From Acidobacteriaceae bacterium (GTDB lineage: Bacteria > Acidobacteriota > Terriglobia > Terriglobales > Acidobacteriaceae): a DNA stretch of 64,000 bases. Under the pieces are notes generated by a model that did not search any database, was not told where the DNA came from, and worked only from the letters and a program-made list of their open reading frames with translations. A program made the translations under genes and the position numbers. Within the stretch, counting starts at the first letter, position 1; each line of letters begins with the position of its first letter. Of the stretch, positions 57,982 through 64,000 are shown piece by piece. Location of the stretch: positions 460,953-524,952 of the forward strand of contig JAOAPN010000008.1 of the NCBI GenBank assembly GCA_025462885.1, written 5' to 3'.

Positions 57982-58034
57982 TTACGCGAAGCGTCCAAGA
58001 CCCCACGAAGTGGCGCCTGCCCGGCGTTCGGGCG
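57982..58034 (+). repeat. Multi-hairpin intergenic repeat, copy D
   Basis: Reads TTACGCGAAGCGTCC, then CCACGAAGTGG, then GGCGCCTGCCCGGCG and TCGGGCG. It sits between hemH and hemG (reading left), so it would be within their transcript if they form one operon. Confidence 0.85.
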
Positions 58035-58078
58035 TTTTCGTACTTACATTGCTGAACAAGTAGTTGGCATTCCCTCGG

Positions 58079-58128
58079 CGGCTAAAGCCGGATTAGGGTG
58101 CTTGTATTTACGGCGGGACTAAAGTCCC
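58079..58128. repeat. Two small TAAA-loop hairpins
   Basis: CGGC-TAAA-GCCG (58079-58090) and GGGAC-TAAA-GTCCC (58115-58128) share a TAAA loop. The first hairpin at 46370 has the complementary loop type (CTTTA), so they may belong to one dispersed family. Confidence 0.55.
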
Positions 58129-58176
58129 ACCCTTTCAAAACGACGGTTCTCAGAGATTTTTTGGGTGATGGCGGTG

Positions 58177-59247
58177 TTAGGCGTTGGCGGAGGTAGTGGC
58201 GGGGGTGGTCTCGTCGATCTGGGCTTTGTAGGTGCCAGTGGCGATGGTTTCCAGGGCGCGGATGAGGGTATTGGAGTCGTTGAGGGACTCGGCGCGCCAG
58301 AGTTGGAGGCCAAGTTCGTGGGCGGTCTCCTTGAAGGCGATGTCGATGTCGTAGAGGATCTCGACGTGATCGCAGAGGAAGCCTACGGGTTGGAGGACAA
58401 CTCCTTTGTGGCCTTCTGAAGCAAGTGCTTTAAGAGTGTCTTCGACGGTGGGGCCGATCCAGGGGGCTCCGGCGATGCCCTGGCTTTGGAAGGCGAAGTA
58501 CCAGTCGCGGTCGGTCATGCCGACGGGGCGGAGGGCTTCAGCGATGGCGATGGCGGTGTTCTTGCACTCGACGGGATAGGGGTCGGGGGAGGTGCGTTCG
58601 CCATAGTTCTGGATGCCTTCTGCGGGGACGGGTGCGCCGGGACGGGCTGACGGGCTGGCCGGGTTACTGACGGTGCCGGTCATGATGGTGCGGCAGGGAA
58701 CGGAGTGGGCGGTGAACAGGACCGGAACTCTTTCTCCGACGATGGTGCAGGCCTCTGCCCAGACAGGCCAGAGTCTCTCGGCGAAGGCGAGCGATAGGAG
58801 AGGATGCTCTGCCCAGCCAGCTACGAACTCCACTTCGAGCCCTTCGGCAGATTCGAGCAGGGCGCGGCGGTAGAGACCGACGGAGGTACGCGAGTTCTGC
58901 GGGGCCAGGCAGATGGCTTTGATTTTGGTGACGCCGTCGGCACGCATTTGAGCGACAGTGTCGGCGATGTAAGGGTGCCAGTTGCGCATTCCGACGTAGA
59001 CCCGGTGGCCGAGAGCTTTTTCGAGCAGCGTAGCTTGCAGGAGGGTCCAGCGGGTAAGGGGTGGGCCTTCGGGGAGGGGATCTTCTTTGAGGCCGATCTC
59101 GGCGTAGCGGTGCTGGAGTTCCTTGACGACCTCGTCGGGAAGGGCCCGGCCGCCGGTTACTTTCTTGAGATATTCGGCCATTTCGCTGAGGCGGTCGGGG
59201 GTCCCGTGAGCCAGCAGGAGGATGGCGGTGGCGTTCTGCTGGCTCAT
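58177..59247 (-). CDS. hemH: Ferrochelatase
   Basis: A 356-residue ferrochelatase that inserts Fe2+ into a porphyrin. The fold opens ILLLAHGTPDRLSEMAEYL; the metal-site His is in LFTAHSVP, and the conserved QSQGIAGAPWIGP and LCDHVEILYDID segments carry the other active-site residues. The start at 59247 (MSQQNA) overlaps the hemE stop by 4 bp (ATGA); the longer frame to 59271 is unlikely. An insert rich in Pro/Ala (about 205-225, SPSARPGAPVPAEG) sits after the active-site His. C-terminal 2Fe-2S cysteines are not seen. Confidence 0.92.
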   Translation of the reverse strand: MSQQNATAILLLAHGTPDRLSEMAEYLKKVTGGRALPDEVVKELQHRYAEIGLKEDPLPEGPPLTRWTLLQATLLEKALGHRVYVGMRNWHPYIADTVAQMRADGVTKIKAICLAPQNSRTSVGLYRRALLESAEGLEVEFVAGWAEHPLLSLAFAERLWPVWAEACTIVGERVPVLFTAHSVPCRTIMTGTVSNPASPSARPGAPVPAEGIQNYGERTSPDPYPVECKNTAIAIAEALRPVGMTDRDWYFAFQSQGIAGAPWIGPTVEDTLKALASEGHKGVVLQPVGFLCDHVEILYDIDIAFKETAHELGLQLWRAESLNDSNTLIRALETIATGTYKAQIDETTPATTSANA

Positions 59248-60359
59248 AGGTTTCCGTATTCCTTGATCCACTTGACCACCTGGATCACGTTGTCGACGGG
59301 GGTGCCGGGGACGATGCCGTGGCCTAGATTGAAGATGTGGCCCGTGCGCTTGTCGGCGGCTTTCAGGACTTCGAGGACACGGGCTTTCAGGACGTCCTGG
59401 GGGGCGAAGAGGGTGATGGGGTCGAGGTTTCCCTGGACGGCGCGGGTGTGGCCGATGGATTGCCAGCCGACGTCGAGGGGAACACGCCAGTCTAATCCCA
59501 GAACATCCGCACCCGTTTCTTTCATTGTGGGGAGCAGGGAGGCGGTGTCGACGCCGAAGTAGATGACTGGAACTCCGAGGGCCTGGACGCGTTGGACGAG
59601 TTCAGTGGTGGGGGCGAGGCAGTACTGGCGATAGTCGGAGACGGAGAGTGCGCCGGCCCAGGAGTCGAAGATCTGGATGACGTCGGCGCCGGCTTCTACC
59701 TGCTGGGCCGCGTAGGCGACGAGGACCGTGATGAGCTTCTCCATGAGGAGGGGCCAGGATCCGTCCTGCGAGTACATGAGCTTCTTGGCTTCGATGTAGT
59801 TGCGGGAGCCGCTGCCTTCGATCATGTAGCTGGCGAGAGTGAAGGGAGCTCCGATGAAGCCGATGATGCCGAGTTGGTCTCCGGCTGGATCGCTGTTTGG
59901 ACCTTCGGGCGACCTGGGAGCTTTGAAGTGGGCTACGACCTTCTCGATGGCGCGGGCGACGTAGCTGAGTTCGTCGGCGCGGTCGGTACGGAGTGCCTGG
60001 ATCTGCTCCAGTGTACGAATCGGCTGGTGGACGACGGGACCTTCTCCATTGACGAACTCGAAGTCCAGTCCCATGGGGGTGAAGGGGAGGAGCAGGTCGG
60101 CGAAGATGATGGCGGCGTCGACTCCGAGGCGCTCGGCGGCGGTGATGGTGACTTCGGCGGCGATCTCGGGGGTGCGACAGATGTCCAGCAGGGAGTGGTG
60201 TTTGCGGACGGCCATGTACTCCGGCATATAGCGTCCGGCCTGGCGGAGGAACCAGACGGGGGTGCGGTCCACGGGCTGGCGAAGGCAGGCGCGAACGAAG
60301 CGGCTGGATGCGGTGGGAACGAGAGAGTTCGGGGCTGCCTGCTGGGTGGTTTCTTGCAA
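59244..60359 (-). CDS. hemE: Uroporphyrinogen decarboxylase
   Basis: A 371-residue cytoplasmic enzyme converting uroporphyrinogen III to coproporphyrinogen III. The signature FLRQAGRYMPEY (about 38-49), FADLLLPFTPMGLDFEF and the later IIGFIGAPFTLASYMIEG and LGHGIVPGTPVDNV segments are present. The start appears to be TTG at 60359, because no ATG or GTG exists between it and the upstream stop. It is the first gene of a hemE-hemH pair with overlapping ends. Confidence 0.93.
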   Translation of the reverse strand: MQETTQQAAPNSLVPTASSRFVRACLRQPVDRTPVWFLRQAGRYMPEYMAVRKHHSLLDICRTPEIAAEVTITAAERLGVDAAIIFADLLLPFTPMGLDFEFVNGEGPVVHQPIRTLEQIQALRTDRADELSYVARAIEKVVAHFKAPRSPEGPNSDPAGDQLGIIGFIGAPFTLASYMIEGSGSRNYIEAKKLMYSQDGSWPLLMEKLITVLVAYAAQQVEAGADVIQIFDSWAGALSVSDYRQYCLAPTTELVQRVQALGVPVIYFGVDTASLLPTMKETGADVLGLDWRVPLDVGWQSIGHTRAVQGNLDPITLFAPQDVLKARVLEVLKAADKRTGHIFNLGHGIVPGTPVDNVIQVVKWIKEYGNL

Positions 60360-60571
60360 AGGGATCTACCTGCCTGTCTCTTCGAGCCTAGCATCTGGGA
60401 GGGAGCGGGGCGATGGCTGGCCGGGGGTGCGTTGGGATCGGGTTTGACCCGACTGAAATGCCGTCCGGTCTGCCCACTCAAGATTGCGCCCACTCAGGAT
60501 TGCCGCTGCGGGCGCTACGACTTTTGTGGGAAACCTGTGAGGTCTCGCAGCGTGGCTTATAAGGTTACGGC

Positions 60572-60817
60572 TCAGCTTTCCAGACGGAAGGTGAACTCTT
60601 CGATGACGGGGTTGGTGAGGACCTCGGCGGCGATGCGTTGGACCTCTGTTTCAGCGGTTTTCGGGTCGATTCCGTCTTCGAGGGTGAGGAGGAAGTACTT
60701 TCCCTGGCGGACGTCGCTGACGCCTTTGTACTCCATGCGGCGGAGTGCATCGGCGACGGTCTGGCCCTGAGCATCGAGGACCGTTCTTTTGAGAGTTACA
60801 TAGACATGAGCCTTCAT
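60572..60817 (-). CDS. purS: Phosphoribosylformylglycinamidine synthase subunit PurS
   Basis: An 81-residue PurS, the small subunit that joins PurQ and PurL in the multi-subunit FGAM synthase of purine synthesis. The full-length pattern HVYVTLKRTVLDAQGQTVADAL, VRQGKYFLL and ANPVIEEF-like ending (LTNPVIEEFTFRLE) is present. It stands alone here; purQ and purL are not adjacent. It is divergent from ppa with about 148 bp between starts. Confidence 0.92.
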   Translation of the reverse strand: MKAHVYVTLKRTVLDAQGQTVADALRRMEYKGVSDVRQGKYFLLTLEDGIDPKTAETEVQRIAAEVLTNPVIEEFTFRLES

Positions 60818-60965
60818 CGTGTTTGATTATAGACAAGGTGGCGCTGAGCACTGCAACCGCCGGTTCCAATGACGTCCGCACATGCTTCATCGAGCTTCCC
60901 CATGTACGTGGCCGATGGACAGTTCGAGCTGAATACTTTCTATACGAGAAGAGATACCCGAATTT

Positions 60966-61523
60966 ATGGTGAATTACCTTGAGTTGCCGATAGGGGAGAA
61001 CTCCCCCGAAGTGATTAATGCCGTCATCGAGATTCCTCACGAGGGAATCAACAAGTACGAGTACGACAAGGAATTGCACGTCTTCCGGCTGGACCGGAAC
61101 CTGTATTCGCCGGTGCACTATCCGGGCGATTATGGGTTTATCCCGAGCACGCTGGGCGAAGACGGCGACCCGTTGGATTGCCTGGTACTGGTGGATGCAC
61201 CGAGCTTTTCTGGCTGCGTGATGGAAGTCCGGCCGATCGGCGTACTGGAGATGCTGGATCAGGGTCTCGGCGACGAGAAGGTGCTTTGCGTTGGCAAGGG
61301 AAATCCGCGGTACAAGGATGTCTGGAACTTCTCCGAGATCTATCCGCACATGCTGCGCGAGATCACGCACTTCTTCGCGATCTACAAGGACCTCGAAGGC
61401 AAGCGTGTTGAAGTGAAGGGCTGGCGGGATGCCTCGTTTGCACGCGCCAAGGTGCAGGAGGCACAGCAGCGCTTTATCGAGAACAAGATCAATCCGCTGC
61501 CGAAACCGGTTCCACACAGCTAG
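60966..61523 (+). CDS. ppa: Inorganic pyrophosphatase (family I)
   Basis: A 185-residue soluble pyrophosphatase hydrolysing PPi to two phosphates. The metal-binding DGDPLDCLVLVD motif (about 65-76), the EIPHEGINKYEYDKE start region and YPGDYGFIPSTL are present. It is a single gene followed by a hairpin and T-run (61541-61584). Confidence 0.95.
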   Translation: MVNYLELPIGENSPEVINAVIEIPHEGINKYEYDKELHVFRLDRNLYSPVHYPGDYGFIPSTLGEDGDPLDCLVLVDAPSFSGCVMEVRPIGVLEMLDQGLGDEKVLCVGKGNPRYKDVWNFSEIYPHMLREITHFFAIYKDLEGKRVEVKGWRDASFARAKVQEAQQRFIENKINPLPKPVPHS

Positions 61524-61540
61524 ATTCTTTCGTTCCAGAG

Positions 61541-61584
61541 AGCCCCTGTTGGCGCTGAATGATGGCGTGGATGGGGGCTTTTTG
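61541..61584 (+). terminator. Terminator-like hairpin after ppa
   Basis: AGCCCC (61541-61546) pairs with GGGGCT (61574-61579), followed by TTTTT at 61579-61583. The loop is long (27 nt) but partly self-pairing (TTGGCGC with GCGTGG). It is 18 bp after the stop, so a rho-independent terminator for ppa is likely. Confidence 0.6.
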
Positions 61585-61613
61585 ATTTGCTCGACATGAT
61601 TCCAAAAAAGTAG

Positions 61614-61667
61614 TTACGCGAAGCGTCCAAGACACCACGAAGTGGCGCCAGCCCGGCGTCAGGACGC
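61614..61667 (+). repeat. Multi-hairpin intergenic repeat, copy E
   Basis: Reads TTACGCGAAGCGTCC, then CCACGAAGTGG, then GGCGCCAGCCCGGCG and CAGGACGC. It is flanked by GATTCC (61598-61603) and GGAATC (61682-61687), the same inverted pair as copy A. It lies between the convergent ppa and APC permease genes. Confidence 0.85.
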
Positions 61668-61691
61668 TTTGATTCTTCGAAGGAATCCGTT

Positions 61692-63095
61692 CTAAATCTT
61701 TGTCTCAAGCTGAACGGAGGGTGTGCGTCTACGGGCTACTAGATAGACGAGGGGCCCGGCTGCTCCGATGAGAGCGGCGAAGAGGAGTGCGGGCATTCCG
61801 GCGACCCGCTCGTCGCGGGCGGCCCAAAGAGCGAAGGCGATCAGAAGCGCCGGGCCGATGCCCACGGTGATGGCCCCCCACTTTCCGCCTGGAACGCGGA
61901 AGGGGCGAGACATGTGTGGGGCTTTGCGGCGCAGGACGATCAGTGCGACGAACTCCAGCAGCAGCGCGGCTCCGTAGAGGACGAGGTCGATGGAGATCAG
62001 GCGCTCAAACGTGAACCCGAGGGCCAGGGCCCAGGCAAAGCTGCAGGCCAGAACGCTGACCCAGGGAACTCCATTGGCCCAGCGGCGGGCGAGGACGGGA
62101 GGCAGAAGTCCGTCCTCAGCCATGGCGTAGGGGAGGCGGGTGAGGGAAAGGGTGAGGGCGTTGAAGGTTCCAAGGCCGTCGAGCGAGCCGGCCAGGACGA
62201 CGGCCATGGCGAGGGCCGGTCCGCCCAGTAGCATGGCGGCGTCGACCCAGGCTCCGGTGGAGAAGCGCTCTGCCGGGATTCCGGCGAACCAGACGGCAGC
62301 GAGCGGCAGTATATAGACGCACATGACGACGAACGCAGAACTGAGCATGGCACGGGGGTAGACGTGCTGTGGGTCTTCGACCTCCTGCGCAATGGTGGAG
62401 GCGTTGTCCCAGCCCATGTAGTTCCACATGGCGACGAGGACGGCTCCAGCGAGGTCCATCTGGGCGGGTGGGCCTGCGTGGGCGGGTGCGACTCCGTGAT
62501 GCAGCGTGTGCCAGAGAGCGAGTCCGATCAGTACGACGAAAGGCGATAAAGAGACGACCATCATCTTCTGCGAACCGCGTCCGACGGCGACTGCCCCTCT
62601 GAGGTTCCAGATGGCGGAGATCGTCACGATGGCGAGTTTGAGAAGCAGACCGCGGTAGCCTGCGGTAAGGGTGGGCGCGACGTGCGAGAGATAGAGGACG
62701 AAGGTAGTGGGGTAGATTGCCATGTCGAAAACACTGGCGGCGAGGGAGAGCCAGGCCTCTTGAAATCCCCAGAACGGTCCCATCGCCTGGCGAACCCAGT
62801 GGTAGAAACCGCCTTCACAGGGCATGGCGGAGGCGAGTTCGCCGACCATGAGAGACGTGGGAAGACTCCAGAAGATGGGGATGGCGAGGAGTAGCAGGAG
62901 TGCGCGGCCGTAGCCAGCCTTGCCGATAATGTCTTCCAGACCGTACGGGCCGCCGGAGACCATGAAGTAAGTGGCCGCGATGAGCGGTAGCAGGCGCATT
63001 TTGCGGATGCCAGGTGCTTTTGCTGCCAATGCTTCCTCTTTCTGGACTGGTCTCTGGATGGGGGAGATGAATGAAATTTGTCTCGGTTGAGACAA
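61692..63095 (-). CDS. APC-superfamily amino acid permease
   Basis: A 467-residue (or 445-residue) transporter with about 12 spans. The first helix IAATYFMVSGGPYGLEDII shows the broken, Gly-rich helix of APC permeases, and AMPCEGGFYHWVRQAMG follows. MWNYMGWDNASTIAQEVEDP is the usual helix 6-7 region. The frame opens with TTG at 63095; another TTG at 63029 with AGAGGAA just upstream is an equally good start and would leave the palindrome at 63076-63097 outside the coding region. It differs clearly from the permease at 8271. The substrate is unknown; probably an amino acid. Confidence 0.88.
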   Translation of the reverse strand: MSQPRQISFISPIQRPVQKEEALAAKAPGIRKMRLLPLIAATYFMVSGGPYGLEDIIGKAGYGRALLLLLAIPIFWSLPTSLMVGELASAMPCEGGFYHWVRQAMGPFWGFQEAWLSLAASVFDMAIYPTTFVLYLSHVAPTLTAGYRGLLLKLAIVTISAIWNLRGAVAVGRGSQKMMVVSLSPFVVLIGLALWHTLHHGVAPAHAGPPAQMDLAGAVLVAMWNYMGWDNASTIAQEVEDPQHVYPRAMLSSAFVVMCVYILPLAAVWFAGIPAERFSTGAWVDAAMLLGGPALAMAVVLAGSLDGLGTFNALTLSLTRLPYAMAEDGLLPPVLARRWANGVPWVSVLACSFAWALALGFTFERLISIDLVLYGAALLLEFVALIVLRRKAPHMSRPFRVPGGKWGAITVGIGPALLIAFALWAARDERVAGMPALLFAALIGAAGPLVYLVARRRTPSVQLETKI

Positions 63096-63097
63096 AT
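63076..63097. promoter_or_regulatory. 9-bp perfect inverted repeat at the permease 5' end
   Basis: ATTTGTCTC (63076-63084) and GAGACAAAT (63089-63097) around GGTT. Its position over the upstream start codon suggests an operator if the downstream start (63029) is the true one. The regulator is unknown. Confidence 0.5.
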
Positions 63098-63177
63098 CTA
63101 CCTGAGAGGGAGGCGAATTGCCGAGGTGCGCGATATAATCGCTGAAGCCGTGACGCGATGAGTGTGACGAAAGTGCA

Positions 63178-63270
63178 GGAGAGTTGGCCGAGAGGCTGAA
63201 GGCGGCGGTTTGCTAAACCGTTATAGGACCAAAAGTTCTATCGGGGGTTCGAATCCCCCACTCTCCGCCA
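63178..63270 (+). tRNA. tRNA-Ser (anticodon GCT)
   Basis: A 93-nt class II tRNA with acceptor GGAGAGT/ACTCTCC, anticodon loop TTGCTAA (GCT), a long variable arm (about 63221-63241), T-arm GGGGGTTCGAATCCCCC and an encoded CCA (63268-63270). It reads AGC/AGT serine codons. What follows it is lower in GC and carries a broken gene. Confidence 0.96.
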
Positions 63271-63500
63271 TTGATTTATCTAAGTTGTAGAAAACATACA
63301 TAAACTGAACCAAATAAAGCACTTGCGCCAAATCGAGAATGAGCGTGTTGAGCGTACAGCGCGCCTTAGTACGGTCAAAGAGCGCCTTTTACATTACTAA
63401 GGCCGAAGAGCATTACTACGCTTTCCGGCCCTGTTCTGCACACTGTGCAGTCTCTTTCTGATAGTTGGGGTATCTTTGTGAGTATTCCAGAGAGACCTTG

Positions 63501-63998
63501 ATGAAACCGCTCGATTACATGACGCTTTTTGCCCTCATTGCCGGCCCTGTTCTGGCAGTGGCAATTTAACTAGGGTTCACCAAGAGACAGGAGGATCGTT
63601 GCCGGAAGCTCGGCGTCTTGGATACCCTAATGCAATATCGGGGCCGCATCATTCACAGTGACAGTGTTCGGGCTCTGAATAACATCGACACCGTCTACTA
63701 TGACGCCTTGAACGTTCGGGCTAAGTTCATCGTTCTTTTGAACTTTCTGGAGACCGATGAGATGAAGGAAAAGCCAGTCTCAGTTCGAACGTCTGCGCGG
63801 CTCGACGATCTGATAACGGAACTCCTATCAGAGATGTGTAAGAACTTGGGTTTCGATTTTGACCACACTCAGATCAAGACCAAAGCATATCGCCCAGAAG
63901 CTTATGACAATGAAGAGAGATACACAGCGGAAGTTCGGAGCGCGCTGATGCCGATATTGACGGGACAGGCTCCGTTACACATCAAGTCCGACGACTAA
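63501..63998 (+). pseudogene. Membrane-anchored small protein gene (DUF6680-like) broken by an in-frame TAA
   Basis: From ATG 63501 the frame reads MKPLDYMTLFALIAGPVLA, a membrane anchor, to VAI and then TAA at 63567-63569. The same frame then stays open without another stop to 63998 and encodes KRQEDRCRKLGVLDTLMQYR, VRALNNIDTVYYDALNVRAK and more, the soluble part. This layout (N-terminal anchor, then a basic stretch, then RALN-x-ID) resembles the small family I know as DUF6680. A single C-to-T change from CAA would create the stop. Alternatively the downstream part (from TTG 63618, 126 residues) is expressed alone. Base composition is lower in GC than the rest of the window, and it directly follows tRNA-Ser, so horizontal gain is likely. 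Confidence 0.65.
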
Positions 63999-64000
63999 GT

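Noticed and set aside
63271..63500. Possible CRISPR or second tRNA after tRNA-Ser
   Set aside because: No repeat-spacer pattern and no second cloverleaf; only AT-richer non-coding DNA.

Overview
Organism. The window looks like a chromosomal segment of an Acidobacteriota bacterium of the Terriglobia type (Granulicella, Terriglobus or Edaphobacter relatives). This is an inference from two very long Oar-like TonB-dependent receptors with carboxypeptidase-regulatory N-domains, abundant secreted hydrolases and lipoprotein peptidases, a small His/Cys-rich protein type (46499-47080) that I associate with this group, and GC-rich coding. No rRNA, CRISPR array or complete prophage is visible. || Layout, left part. 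1-11905 is a carbohydrate-use locus on the + strand: the end of a LacI-type repressor, a PfkB sugar kinase, a TonB-dependent receptor behind a perfect 18-bp palindromic operator, a secreted PIG-L deacetylase with a C-terminal ThuA-like domain, an APC permease, a second PfkB kinase and a GH4 NAD-dependent glycosidase. 12222-15535 holds a diheme cytochrome c and the helicase hrpB. On the - strand, 21876-15548 pairs an ABC exporter with a 1492-residue cyclic-glucan-synthase-like glycosyltransferase that lacks the usual phosphorylase half. 28516-22273 is a chemotaxis signalling operon (cheW-cheA-cheR-cheD-cheB-cheY-cheX) with no receptor gene. || Middle. A GH51 arabinofuranosidase (28759) is followed by a convergent secreted His/Met-rich protein, a MITE-like inverted-repeat element and a second TonB receptor locus (32547-46299): receptor, AbgB-like amidohydrolase, DUF885 lipoprotein, two tandem M20-like lipoproteins with altered metal ligands, and a MacB-type ABC system with two permeases. 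46300-47605 is rich in hairpins. || Right part. A two-gene operon (49516-47606) encodes a 142-residue protein with two Cys-containing modules and a DUF692 (MNIO) enzyme with an extra C-terminal domain; this is the best candidate for an undescribed modification system. Then come a GAF-ANTAR regulator, gcvP, an unknown 165-residue gene and a tandem glycine riboswitch, an ECF sigma/anti-sigma pair, heme genes (hemE, hemH, hemG), purS, ppa, a second APC permease, tRNA-Ser(GCT), and a gene remnant with an in-frame stop directly after the tRNA. || Five copies of a roughly 55-bp multi-hairpin repeat are scattered between genes, one with a compensatory base-pair change.
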